In this document: positions 20,991-34,121 of the stretch, one piece after another
Numbering within the stretch: position 1 is the first letter of the stretch
Layout of the letters: each line of letters starts with the position of its first letter
The notes under the pieces: model-generated
Told to the model about the DNA's origin: nothing
The model's database searches: none
Seen by the model: only the letters and a program-made list of their open reading frames with translations
Made by a program: the position numbers and the translations under genes
Assembly (NCBI GenBank): GCA_013398275.1
Contig: VZSE01003113.1
Span: forward strand, 446,204-510,203
DNA: 64,000 bases
Origin: Promerops cafer
Lineage: Eukaryota; Chordata; Aves; Passeriformes; Nectariniidae
Reading direction: 5' to 3'

Positions 20991-23900
20991 CACATCAGTG
21001 AGGTCTGTGCCCAAGGAGAGTTTTCAGATGAGGTTTCAAGCGATGTGACTAGATTCTGTGCTGTATTAAACTGCTGGTAAGAGCAGTTTGTCTGTCCCTA
21101 CCCCCCCTAGAAGCAGGCTCAGCCCCAGATCATGAGTTGCCCTGGCTGTAGCTTGCTGAAAGGGTGGGATAATCCTGCCGAAGCCCTTGGTGGGCTGCCC
21201 GTTTCCTCTCCTTCCAACTCGCTTGCTTCCAAAACAAATTCCTGTTGTAAAAACTCAGGTCCTTTCAACTCCACATTCCTGCATATAACACAATCCCTTT
21301 GAAAAGGAGGGGAACTGGTACAACTCAGTGAACTGAAAAGGAAAAAGATCCCAAATAATTGTTGGAAATGATTGGAAACAAATATCTCATAAAACAACAT
21401 GTTTCCGAGTGTTTCCGATAGCAGCAGATAGCCATGGTCTGTTTTCAAAAGCACAGAGACTTACCGTGGGCAGGCAATGGAACTGTGGGAGTCAACACCA
21501 ACACCATTCCCCTTCTGAGAGCCCAAGCTCCTGGGATGGCTGCCTGCAAGAAGAGGTGGTTGTGAGAAGGTGCTGCCATCATCCATTCCACCAACAGAGA
21601 GAGGAATCTCCCCTGCAATCTCTAGCTATGGCCCACGGAATGAACCCTCAACCCCTTATGCAGCAGAGACTTTTTGGCATCCATTTCATTTGTTTGGGTT
21701 TAAAGAGGAGGACATGAAGAAGGAGGGGGAGGGTCTGACTCCCACAAGTTCAAATTTACTGCTTCAGGAATACAGTTTCTTTGCAAACTCTTTCCACATT
21801 TTTCTTCCTGTTATCTCTACAGAAGGCTGAGCATCTTTAAAACTGCATAAGCTTCCCTTAGGGAGGCTTGTTTTCAGATCCCTTCTCAGCCCAGTTTGGA
21901 GCAGGGACATCAAAGGCAAGGCAAATATGGTCCCCTGTTAACTTGGATCCATTTGGAGCTGGTCTGGGCAGTTCCAGCTTGCCACGATGTTCACAGTGTT
22001 TCGAAATATTTACTTATCTGACCGACAAGAGAGTTATTTAATAAGTTATGATGTCTGCAGTTTTGTGTAAACAATTTACAGTGCTGTGATTGATGCTGGA
22101 TGCTGTTTGGAGAGAGGCAAGATGGACTGTATATATTTGGCTGCAGTTTGGACAGTTCAGGCTCAGGACCGGACAGTATTCTACCTAACAAATAACAATA
22201 GTTAAACATTGGGACTCATGCTGCTTCAGTGCTCACAAAACCACACAAACAGAGCTGAATTAAACCAGAGCAGATGCTGGTCATGCAAACATCTAAGACC
22301 TTTGCTGGGGTGCCTGGTACAGTGGTCACAGTTCCTGGTTCTGCTTTTGCCCCATGCCTAGGCTGTCCACAACCCTCCAGCACTCAGTCAGCAGAAGGAA
22401 ACAGCTAGTTTTGTGGACAGCCAGCACAGATGTGGAGCATCACACTTCAAACTCCTTCTCCAGATTTAGGGGGGTGAAAGTTGGGAAGTGAGTATCACCA
22501 TGTCCAGGAGGCAGCTCCAGTCCTTGCAAGAGTACAGTGAAATAAGTGGGCTTGCTTCTTTTGGCACAGCTTCAGGTCATGCAACATGGCTGGTTTCCTC
22601 AGTCTTGCATTTTTCAGGGTCTTACATCAGGTTCCCAGGGGCTTCCAGGACAAGATGAGATTCCTGCTGCAGTCCTTTGGGTCACATTTCCAAAGTCCCT
22701 TTTCTGGGTGAATACCTTCCATTACAGGAAGGTATATCTGTCCTGGTTTTGGGCAAATTTGGTAGAAAACTTCTAATGGAGTTCGTCTAGAAAGCACATT
22801 CAATTGGCCCTTCCCCCAACTGGTTCAGGAAAATATTTCCTTGGAGAAAAGTGGAAAAACACCTGTTTATTTAACAGGCAAAGCATTCACCAGCACAAAA
22901 AAAATGAACAATATTAAACAGTAGAACCTCTTGCCACTCCAAAAGAGATGACAAACTCAGGCAGTCCCTTTGTGGGCAGTAGCTCAGCTCACTCAGTCTC
23001 CTCTCAGTCCCTCCAGCGCTGGAAATGCCGCAGCCCAGGCCCAGCCCGGTGGCCACAGGTGTGAGCTGCCGGTGCTCCTCTGGGTGTGCAGTCCAGAGCA
23101 GGTTCAAACAGGTGCAAAGAAAAAGAAAAACCACAGTCCAGGGAACTTCTCTGCCTCAGCTAGCTAAAAGCTAACTAAAAGCAAAGGAGAGCTCTGTCCC
23201 ACCATCTGCCTGTCCACAGACCACACAGGCCAGGAGCAGGAATGTGGAGCAGTGAGTGCAGTTTCTGAAAACAAACTCGGCGCTTCTTCCCTCCCCACCT
23301 TCACTCTCGGAACCAGTCTTAAAGTGCACACCTTACTATCCAGCGTGAACAGAACAGACGACTGGGGATACAAGCATCATACAGCCAACCAGCACAGTGA
23401 GGTCATGAGAGCACTGGTGGAAGGGGCATTCCCATCTCCAGTGGAGCAATACAGGCGTGTGATTGCTGTGAGTTAGGCGTGTCTGCAGCTCAGCTGGTGA
23501 GACACGGCTACAGGCAAGCAAGAGCCCTCATGAGACACCACAGCAGAAGAGAGAGGGCATGGGCTAACATCAAACTGAGAGGAAGTCAGAGGCTTTCATT
23601 CAGTTCAAACTAGAAACAAGTTGTTTCAGTTCTGAACCGTCAAAGTGTTTCGTTTCTGGAATTAAGCAACCTGGACATGTCTGAAACAACAGTTTCAGGA
23701 CCACGCAGTTCCCTGAAATTTTCTGTAATTTGACTTTCTGACCTGATTGTGGACAAAGGTATGATTCTCAGAAGATCCCCTGAAGTGGAACTGCCAGGCC
23801 CAGTGGCTATGCCAGACCTGAATGGCAAAAGTTTGGAAGCAGAGAAAAAAAAACCCTTTCTAGCTAGCAAGTAGCTGTTCAGATTGACTGGTCCAGGCAA

Positions 23901-26900
23901 AAAAATTTAAAAACCCCTTTATTCTGGAAATCCTATGTCAGACACATTCACTGTCAAAGGTCCACTCCAGGTGCTGTGAGGAAATGATGGCAGGAAACTA
24001 AAAGGAAGGAATTAACCCTAAAACTGACACCAGATGTCTGGATGGTTGAGAGCTGGATAAAGGCTTTATGTACCCATGGAGAGAAAAATGTGCTTCCTCG
24101 GAACAGAGAAAAGTAATGAAGTATTGATTTGAAATTATTGAACTGTGATACTTCATCCAGGTTGTTGACCATGGCCTTGCCTAATGGAGAGAAAAGTACA
24201 AGGAGGTCTTTCCTATTCAGACTGGAAAAAGGAAAAGGATGTCGGAGGCACACATTCCACATATTGCATTCACCACGGGAGGAAAGTAATGCTCAATACC
24301 CTCCTGATGTTCAAAACTGTTTCTGCAATCATCTTCAGCTGAGAAAAGGCTGATTGATCTCCCAGCTTCACCTCTAGTGTTAGCACTAAAAAGGCTGTAT
24401 CTTTTCATTTAGTCTGTTGAAATCTGCACTCAGAACAAGAAGGATCCCAAGCAAAATGCAGCCTGCCTCTTCTTCCCAAGGGACCATCCAAAGACACACT
24501 GCACTTAGTAAAACAAGTGAAGGTTTTGGGGGGACCTAAGGGACAGCAGGCTGATGGCACCACTCTTTGTCTCCTTGGAGATGTCTTGATGTAATTAATG
24601 ATAAAGAACTGGGGAGAGAATAAAAACGATTCAGAAAAGCTTTGGTATTTCTCCCCAGTTCAGCTCTATGATTAAACCCACACAGAGCCTCAAATGAGGA
24701 GATGAGCCTCAATTATAGCTAAGGAGCAGCATAATGGATTATCTTCTTTGCACTTACTTTAGCTGGTGAGTAACTCAATTTCCACCCAAATCCATGTTGA
24801 CTATGAAGATTTAGCCAATAACTGATTCATCAAGATGCTGGAAGAATGTGGAATTAGAAATGCAGAAGAGGGGCTGTAGCTCTTCTCCACTTAAACATTG
24901 CTAATCTAGTGCAAAATTTTTAACAGAAAACTTTAACACTACCTACACTTCTGTGTAAGTCCACCTTTAATGAAAGTTAAATAAAAAAAACTAGTCTGAT
25001 AAATGAAGAGTTTGAATCCTCTCTTTTATATATAATAAAAAAAATATTTTTATTTGGGATAGTGAGTCCTCCTTAGATCTGCAGACTCCAGCCAAATAGC
25101 AGAGAGTATGTTGTGTGGTTTATGTATTTTTAGGGTCTTTTGCTTAGAAAATTCCCAGAACTGCAGGTTATGAAGTCATAATTTAAATATTATTGAAAAA
25201 TATCAGCAGCCTCAGCTTCCTCCTGCTCCCCAGTAGTTGTGAGCTGCGTAGGGTTGGCATTGCTGTGTTTCCAGCCTCAGCCATGGTGTGTGGGTACCAG
25301 CAGGAAGAGACGGCTCTCAGAGCAGTTTTCTAGCAACCAGGAAAGGAACCTATTCCTGGAAGTTACAGGATTTTTGGGCAAAAACAATATGACTTCTGAA
25401 ACTCTGCTCTGCAACTCTGGGAGCTGCTGGAAAAATTTGAGGGCTGGGTCCCTAAGTCCTGTGGAGCAGGAACTGGCTTTCAGAACTGCAGGATCTTCAG
25501 CCCTGGCAGAAGGAGGTGCTGGCCCACAGCACTGTGCTCAGGCAGAAAACCAGTTTCATTAATTTTTTAAAATAGTGTTTGGGGTCAATTTTGTACAGCA
25601 GTTTACAAAGAACTCAAAGGATGTTATTGTTTAAAGAAATATTTAAGGGAGATCCCTCTCAATTTAAACACAGTGAACTGTAGCATGTGAAAAGCAGCAT
25701 ATTTGATTACACATATGCAGGAGGCCAAAACAATCCATTATGAGCAAAGGTGTCAGAGGTGGATAATTTTGTTTGATTCTGTTTCTCTGAGGGAAGTTAT
25801 TGACAAGGGAATTTCTGCCTTGTGCCAATGTGTAGCAGGGGTGCAAACCCTGGCAGTCCTAGCCAGTGGATGCACAGTGCAAGAGAGCCACTCCACAAGC
25901 CCCTTTGGCATTTTGCCTGGTGAGGTGGCTGGGGATGGAAGCACAAGGTTTAACTCCACAGGTTGCTGCTACCCAACACGCAGCAGCAGGACTGTGTGCC
26001 TGAGGAGAAGGGGCAGAGGTGGGGATGGCTGGTTGCGCACGGCCCATCCCATGTGTTGGCCAGTCTCTGATGGACACACAGTCACAGCCATGACAGAAGA
26101 AGGCCACACATTGCAACATGGGTTTGCTTTACAACCCTTCTTGATTTGGTCAAGGGTCAGGGATGGCAACTTGGGTGAGAGTTTATTGTGCTTGGTGGCT
26201 ACAGGGCTGGAGCCACCCTCTGTGGTGGGATACAAGGAGCTGCTGTCTGCCCTCCAAGAAGACAATGCCAAGGGCATAAACACCCATCTGGTAGTAGCAG
26301 AAAAGAAGAGAAGTTCACTGCTGAGGAGCAAGACATCTACATAAAAGTAAAAAGATACTAAAAGGCTGTAAGCAGTTAAAAGTGCTCAGTGAGTTTGTTA
26401 GGAACCTTTGTGTGTTATAAGTCTCATACATAGACTTGGAGTATGGGATTCACAAGGGTCTTACAAATGAATTGATACAAAAAAGGACGTGGGGGAATCA
26501 CATTTGTCTCACTGTGAGAAATCTGAATTTATGTCTGGGTAGGGCTTTCCCAAATTCACCAGTGCAAAAGGCTGAAATGCTCATCTTCCTCACCCTGTGC
26601 TAGCCTCCTTCTTTTGAAAAAGGTAAGGCCTTTTAGCCTTATCAGAAATTATTCTTTCTTTCCTGACAACTGTGTATTCACTCCCCTTCTGCACCTGAGT
26701 TGCAAGACAACAGAGCACATAATAAGCCACTTTTCCAAAATGTCCCTGAAATTGGAGAATTCTGAAAAGGTCATGCAGCCCAAGTGACACATGTTTTGTG
26801 GATGCATTTGAAGACATGGAAGATCGCCTGTATTAAGCAGGACTTGATTTTTATAGGAGAACATTGTTTGGATTACCAAGATGGTCACTACAAAAGCACT

Positions 26901-27899
26901 CAGAAAGGGCTATGCCTTGATAGAAGACAAAATCTGTACATCCATTTGTAAGCAAATTTCTTGATGTTTCACCCTAATACACATTACTGCACAGCAGAAT
27001 AACATGAAGACATATTTATATTTGAGGTGCAATTGCAGGAAAGTAGCAACCTTCTCTCAGGTCTTGGATCAATTTGATTCTCTTAAGCCACAGGATCTAG
27101 AGACCTCAATCTTACTTTGCAATTACATTCAGAAACCCAAGATTCTGGCACAGATCAGGACAGAAGACTTGGCCCAAACAATCTGTGGAAACATTGGAGT
27201 ATGCAAAGTAGGTAAAAACTGATAATTTGGAAAAAAATAGCATTAATTTCTGAGACAAAACAATTCATGATTCATGGCTAATTGGAAACAAATGAGTAAT
27301 AGTACTACACAAAAGCCCCATTTTGTTCATTGAGGAACCGCAGAATTAATTGCATGTTCTTTAGTTTCCAGCAGAGGCAAAGTCCCAAGGCACAGTATTG
27401 TGATTGTTGAACTAGTCATGTTGTACATACTGGTTTAATTCAGACCAAAACTGTAGGAAGAGCACTCTCTGAGTGGAGTCTGAGCCTCAAGTAGGTCAAA
27501 CAATTCATCAGGCAGTGAAGGTTTTGGGTTAGCACTCATGAGGTGACCTGACTCTTGCCCTGGGCTGTGTGCAGTGCAAGGAGCTGGCTGGAGCAGCTGG
27601 GGTGGCAGATGAGAAGGCAGCAGCTCTTTTAGATCTGTGCAAGAAACCTTATGCACAGACCTGACTGCTTCATTCATGGTGCTGCTCCCTACTTGTAATC
27701 ATCTCATCAAAGTTGTAAGAGCAACATCCTCCTGGATTTATTTATTTTGTGACAGCTTCCACAAGGACATCCCCAATAAGTATCTCTGGTCCTTCAACTG
27801 TCAGTCTCTACTCCACTTATCCATACTCATTCAGCATCAAACTTTAGGGATGTCCATTTTCTACCTTGACCCTTGCAGCAGAAGCCCGTAAATATCTAC
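20991..27899. other. Noncoding, nothing recognised
   Basis: The longest ATG-started frame here is 209 codons at 25715-26344 (+). It contains no recognised domain, has no visible promoter or poly(A) context, and its composition (Arg/Gly/Ser-rich centre) follows the local GC content. A CGG|TAAGT-like donor on the minus strand near 21466-21461 has no partnered exon that I could recognise. No repeat family was seen. Confidence 0.45.
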
Positions 27900-28020
27900 C
27901 ACTCCTTTTCCTTTTCTGTTTCAGTTCTCCTGCAAATCCCTGCTTAAAACTCCTGTTTGTGACATCCTTGGTTAAGGCAAGGCTGTTAGTGTGCAGCAAG
28001 CACTGCCTGCAAGCACTGGC
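27900..28020. repeat. Possible ancient LINE relic (L2-like)
   Basis: CTCCTGCAAATCCCTGCTTAAAACTCCTGTTTGTGACATCC recalls the 'ctccaaatccctccttaaaactcac...tgatgcc' segment near the 3' end of L2-clade LINEs in amniotes. The strand and boundaries are uncertain and the match is short. A strong polypyrimidine-CAG acceptor-like site just before it (ending near 27924) is an alternative reading, but no exon was recognised. Confidence 0.25.
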
Positions 28021-31000
28021 CAACACTGTCTCACAGCTTCTTATCTCTCCTTCCCCTCTCCATAGCTGTCTGGTGGTAGCTCTGATCTTCTCACACTGTT
28101 CTCACAGCTCCTGTCCTTCTGTTCTTTGTTCCTACACAATCCCACAGAGCTGGGTCCTGATGTGTGCATGGGGCTCCCAGGAGCTGATGAAGATGACGAA
28201 ACTTCACTGCCTGTCTCCAAGGAAGGAGGGGCTGTCCAAGTTGCTCCATAGCTTATAGTCATAAAAGAAGTGAAGTAAACCACCTTTCCCTGCCACTCCA
28301 GTGGGAGTGGAAATAAGCAGACTGCAGCTCCCTACCTTTCAATGTGGGAATCACGTCACAATGAACATTGAGATTTTGCCATCTGTCTCCAATGTTTCAT
28401 ATGCATTGCATACAAAAATAGGCTATAAGAATACTGTTATGACTGAAAAATCCATGAGGCAGGAGATGCCAGAATTAGGCCTCCTTTGTGCTATGTGTTA
28501 TGGTACAATTGTTAATTAGATGAACACACAATATTTTGCCAGAGGTCTCAGCTTTATCCCATGGTACTGGATGGACTTTTTCTCTGGAGATATTATATAG
28601 AATTTTGTTTTTTCCCTTAGAGTTCAGTGTATTTCTAGGCTTTATTTTCTTCGCAAGTTCGCCTCAATAAAAATGACTGATTTTCCCAAACCTTGGAACT
28701 ACAATGACACATTTCCCTGTAGTACCTGGGTTCTTCACAAGTGTCCCTGAGCTCTAGTACTTCTGTCAAAGGTGGTGGTTCTTTAGCCATTTGAATAAAA
28801 TGGAAACAGAGACAGGCATGTAAGCTACAGCTTGGCTGCACCGGGCACCATTTTATCAGGATCTTGGTCACTCATCCCAGCTGTCCCCAGGGACTGACCA
28901 GCAGACATGGGGCTGTGCAGGAGTGTTCATCATCAGGCTCACTGGACATTCTGGAGGCAGAGCTCCCACCAACTCCTATCCCAGCAGCGGACATCAGGAG
29001 CAGGGTCTTATGGCACATGCAGACAGTGGGGCACCCCACAACCATTGGCTGCAGCCTGGGGAGAGCCTCAGCAAGACCTGGCACAGAAGACCCTGCAGGG
29101 AGAGTGGGACTGAAGCCAATTCTGAGGAAGCACGCATATTCTCAAAAAGGGACCAAGGATGGGGCAGCTGAGGTTTCATATCAAGCTCTGGTGTGCCCAG
29201 ACTCTCCCCATGGCTCACACTTTGATACACACCTTCCTGACCTGCTCCCAAGCTCCCTGACTCCTCATTTGTACCATGTATTCCTCATCCCATTCCCATG
29301 CAACCCTCCAGCTTTAGCATCCGAGTACCAGATCTTTGCTTAGCGCAGCATTGCCCATGTCCCTGTCTGCCACCAGGCTGTGACAGGAAAGAATCAAAGT
29401 GTTTTGCCTGTTTTTCCACTGACCATCAACTCTGCCCTGAGCAGCATTACATAAAGAGCCCATCTTCCTTCTGCTCCTTGAGCTGGGATGAGTCTTGGAT
29501 TGCAGAGAGAGGACCCGGGTCCCTGTCGTGCTGTGGGGGAGAACAAGGCTCTGCAGGAAGCTGGTAGCACTGGCTGTTTGCACAGGAGCATTGGGGTCAG
29601 CACTGGGAGCTGCTGGGATGAGTTCACTCATGTGGGAAGGAATCTCAGCAGATTTTGACTGCTCAGCCTTAGCACGTCCCTAAGAAGTTGCTATTTTCTC
29701 CCTTCAAAGGCTATCACTAAGCCAAATTGGAGGAGATTTACAAAGTTAAAAAAAAATCACATTCCTAACAGAAAGCTGCCAAATTTCAGATCTCAGCTCC
29801 AGAGCACAGAGGGATAAGAACCATCCAGAGAAAGGATCACCAGGTTCCCCCTTCCTGTTTCTTCCTTTCTTTTTTTTCCAGTTGGACAACAATTCTTTTT
29901 TCCCTATGCTCATTCTTGGAATGGACAAAATTGGCTGGACAGATTTGGCTGAAATTTTCCAGAAAAGAACTTAGCCCAAGGCAGACAATCAAGTTGGAAG
30001 AGCTGAGTATAAACTTTTCAAGTCTGACAAAGTTACAAGCAACAGCAAAGGTGGTCCTATAGCAGGACAGAGATGAGTAACCTTTATCACAGGAGCTGCA
30101 CGCGATCCCACGTCTGACGCACCCAGAATTATAATAGCTGATGATGCTGCTCCATTCAGGTGCATCTGATCACGATTCAGATATGTCACCAGGAAAAAAG
30201 CTTTAAGCCAGTCATCCCACTGAGCCTTCCTACACCCCTTCCTACTCAAACAGCTCTTTCCATCTAACAACTGATCATACAGAAAAACACAGCTCCCTCG
30301 CCTCCAGTATTTGCGAGCTGTGTATGTGAGCTTCGGCTTCTTGGATAGAGGCAGCTGATGCTAAAATGGGATTGCTCTCTGAACTAATGCATTCAAAATT
30401 AATAAAAGAAATAAAACAACACACTCCTCTGGCATGTTCCCATGCATATTTTCCATAAAAGTTAATTTTTCCACAAGAACAAGTTGTGAGTTTGTGGGGG
30501 TTTTGCACTGAATCTTGATACGGAGCTTAGAATTCTTGGCACTGCTTAGGATGTTAAAATGACATCAGCTCCACTTTCTATACTGGAATTTCATAGTTCC
30601 TGCCTGACCACATTTCTTTGTTTTGCACATGTTCTCTCTCCTCTGAGCTGCCTCTCTGCCGCGGTGTGCTCAGAGAATCAGGAAAATTCCTTATAGCCCT
30701 GCTTGTCCCTTCCTGTGCCGGGCACCCGAGTGATAAAGCTGCATTTCTCCCCCAGGACAAAGCAGCACTGTTGGCTCACGGGACGAGGGCAACTTTTTCA
30801 GTCAAAAAGCTTCCCCACAGTGTGGCAGCTCTGTGCTGAGAGGACCTGGCGCACAGGGTCCTCCTCTTTCCTCTGGCTGAACAGGAGTGGAGAGCATGCT
30901 GCCATGGGGAGTGACATGCCTGTGGGACAGTGGGGACCAGGGAAGCCAGTGACTGCACACAGGACAATGTGAAACCAGCCTGTCTTGCTCAGGGAAGGGA

Positions 31001-33643
31001 AAAAGAGTGGAAAGCAGAGGAAAGGGAAAGTGAGCATCTCTGTGTGCAAAACAAGGCTTTCTCCAGCACTGGAAAGGTAACACCTGAAGCAGCATTTGTT
31101 TGTGCTACCCCAATGGAAGGAGAGTGTAAGTGTCCCCACAATGCAATCATACTGTCCCATGCCTTGGGGCAGGGAGGGGCAGCATTTTTTTAAATTAAGC
31201 AAAAATGTGAGTAACGGTGTTTCCATATTCCCCAGCAGTGCCACCCTCTGTGTTGTCGTGGTGCAGAAGGACTGATGTGGTACTCAGAATCCCCTGTGAA
31301 AAACAGCACAGGGCTGGGAGAGTTAACAGATTCTGGCACTGGGAGTACAGTTCCACGGGCATTAGCACAGACATCACGCTTGTTTCCTGGATTTCAAATA
31401 AAATAAGGATTCAAGGAAAGATGATGCTTTTCTACATCCCCTGTGACTTGGAAAGCAGTAAGAGCAAAGAAAGGCAGTTAATTATCTGGCACGCCGCATC
31501 CAAACATTCCTGAAAGCACGGTTCTGCCGTTACTGTAAGAGTCATGCTGGAGCAGTATTAGCATACACTCTGTAAACAGACTCAGTGCCATCCTCCTGCA
31601 CAGCCTCAGCCTCCCAAATGGGATTACAGCAGCTGGACAAACCCAGGAGGGACTATACCTGGCCATTAGCAAAACGCCAGCCCTGCTTTAGTCTGGCTAG
31701 ATCACAGTAGTGCCCGCGTTTGGTATTTCCTACATGCTCAGCTTCTCTGATGTGTGATGGAGAATCACTGCTCCTTGCTTCTCTGTGCAAGATTTATCAT
31801 TTCATCCTTTCACTGTCGTAAGGAAATAGACAGAAGACCAGACTAACCTTTCAAGATTGTGAAGCCATTTGCCAAACACTTCTTGATCTATAACAGCAAC
31901 ATTTTTACAATGGCTTTTGCAACAGCCCTTTTGCAATCGTGTTTATAAGCTCCTTTACAAGCACATGCAACCATATACAGAATGCAGAAAATCTTTACCT
32001 TGCTTGCCCAGAGGAGAGAGCCTGGCTTCCTCTCATGGATCAAACGTAGGATGAAAAACAAACACGAGAAAGACCCTTGAACAGACTCATCTGCTGAGAG
32101 TTGTTTAAATCCCAAGCCTGCTCCTGCTCACAGCTCTAAGTTTGTGCTCTGAATAGAGGCTGTGTTATTTTAACCACAGGATTTCTAGTCATGGGGGAGG
32201 AGAGATGGATTAGGTACGTTTGCAATCTAATGCTTCACATTTACCTCAGCTGAAATGAACTACTTTTAGCCTGATGTAAATAAGTACAGCTAAGATATAG
32301 ATTTCAAGAGCCCACTAACCAATTATGCTTAAACTAACATGCTAAATAACTGTGGAAAATTCCAGAGGAATAAGATAACATACTTTTGTGTTCTTTCCTA
32401 AATAAAAGGCATGTGTGGAATTTCATGCTAGATACTATGACAAGTGAGGGGTAGCAGATGAACTCCACAAACTAACCTATGCAAGGTGTTGTACCTCATA
32501 AAACAATACTCCTAACACCTGTTAGCACGGATTTCAGCAGGCATCCCAGAAATTTGCATTTTCATGGCTTGTAAAAAGTACAGATATGAGGGAGTTTAAT
32601 CTAACATTTCAAAAGAGTAAGTATAGCTCCCTAAGTTAATAATGCATGATTTTAAAAGGTCACAGGGTCTGTAGTTCTGCGGGAGCATAACATTAACCCA
32701 CTCAACTAGTGCCACCTCCAGCAGGGATGTAGCTGGATACCCTCCTGCAGCTCATGGATTGCTACAGACAGTGTTAAATGCAGGCAAAATATTGTGCCTA
32801 GGACAAATGTTTGTGGTTTTGTTGTTTAACCCAGCACAAACTCTGCCTTCCTTTCCTGGTTGATGGTACTTTCTTGTCACAGCTGATGTGATTGCAAAGC
32901 TCGACTATGGCCCAGGCTTTGATGGCCACTGCTCAGGCTTCTGTGGTCACCTCTGAGCCGATGGAAAAGAGATTTCCTCACTTTCTGGGATATATAATTT
33001 GTAAATAAAACACATTCCTAAACTTTGAGATGAACTGAGAAAAACAATTTGAATGTAAAGCACTAGAGACTAGCGGACAAATTCCAATTTGTCTTTGACA
33101 GCAGAGGTTTCAGGAACACAACTTTAATTCCATTTTGGATAAAACCTGGCTCTATAAATAACATTATCTTACACTTACATAACGCTCTTCATCCCAGAGC
33201 GCTGCCGGGTGCTTTGCAGATGTAATCATCCTTTCTGAAAAACGCGGGCAGGCCTCCCGGCCTGGCCTGGAGGATCGGGAGGATCGGGGCCCATGCTGTG
33301 CAGGAGGAAGGCAGCAGAGCATCCAGCAGCAGCCCGGCTGGCTCCTGTGCCTCAGCAGCCCAGCTCCTGGGTGCTGGCTGGAATCATGGGGACTCAGCTT
33401 GTTGGGTCACCCAGACACGGCTGAGAGGGCTCCTTCTGTGCAGGTCTGGTGTCTTTAACAACCAGCAGTGGTTCAGAGCCTGTCACCCAGTTCAGACTGA
33501 ACAGGTTCCCCAAGTGGACTGAGGCATCTCCAGAGATGCCAGCCTGCTTCTCAGAGCTTAGACTGAGCTGTCTGAACTTCCCCTGATGCATGGCTCACCC
33601 TGGCTCCCCTGAGCTTGGGGTTTTGTGGGGCAAATTGGTAACC
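28021..33643. other. Noncoding, nothing recognised
   Basis: No coding exon was recognised; open frames reach 159 codons (28864-29343) without similarity to a known family. At about 33183-33300 there is a short CpG-containing GC-rich patch with GGAGGATCGGGAGGATCGGGG. A short Alu-like string at 31601-31628 is judged coincidental. Confidence 0.45.
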
Positions 33644-34121
33644 TGTTGTAGTTTAGCCCCAACCAACAACTAAGTACTAAGCAGCTGCTCCCTCCCCCAG
33701 CCTCCCCAGTGGGATGGGGAGAAGAGTCAGAAAAGGGCAAAATCTGTGAGTTAAGGCCAGCCTAATAACTGAAATAAATTTTTCTTTAAAAATATAGCAA
33801 TAATAGGGAAAATGCCTAATACAATTGGTCACCACCTGCTGGTGATTGACCCCTGCCAGCCAACTCTGCAGTTTATTTACTGAGCGTGACCTCCTATGGT
33901 ATGGAACATCCCTTCAGCCAGTTTGGGTCAGCTGTCCCAGCCATGGTTCCCCCAGCTTCTTGGGCATGAGAAACTGAGAAGTCCTTGACTTAGTGTAAGC
34001 ACTGCTCAGCAACTACTAACATCAGTGTGTTATCAACATTATTCTCATACTAAATCTAAAATGTGGCACTGTACCTTCCATTAGGAAGAAAACTAACTCT
34101 ATCCCAGCTGAAACCAGAACA
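33644..34121 (-). mobile_element. Solo LTR of an avian endogenous retrovirus
   Basis: On the minus strand the element starts TGTTCTGGTTTCAGCTGGGA and ends CTACAACA, giving matching TGTT...AACA termini over 478 bp. Internal blocks match from memory a family abundant in bird genomes: the AGAGTTAGTTTTCTTCCTAA start, the GTTGATAACACACTGATG block, AGTGCTTACACTAAGTCAAGG, the TTCCATACCATAGGAGG block, GGTGACCAATTG, and CCCATCCCACTGGGGAGG. The expected TATA region is present but reads TAAATAA instead of TATATAA (about 33871-33880), so promoter activity is probably weakened. No primer-binding site, gag or pol sequence flanks it, so it is a recombined solo LTR. No perfect target-site duplication is visible: TAACC on the left against GATCC on the right, matching at three of five bases. 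The family is probably ERVL-like, but I cannot name the subfamily. Confidence 0.85.

Noticed and set aside
23485..23515. tRNA A-box-like CAGCTCAGCTGGTGAGAC
   Set aside because: There is no B box (GGTTCRANNC) at the required distance and no cloverleaf could be drawn, so no tRNA or tRNA-derived SINE is called.
27900..27960. Strong polypyrimidine-CAG acceptor ending near 27924
   Set aside because: No matching donor with a recognisable exon follows, and the downstream sequence resembles an old LINE relic.
31601..31628. Alu-like string (GCCTCAGCCTCCCAAATGGG followed by ATTACAG)
   Set aside because: Only about 28 bp match, the flanks do not resemble an Alu, and birds lack Alu elements. Taken as coincidence rather than human contamination.
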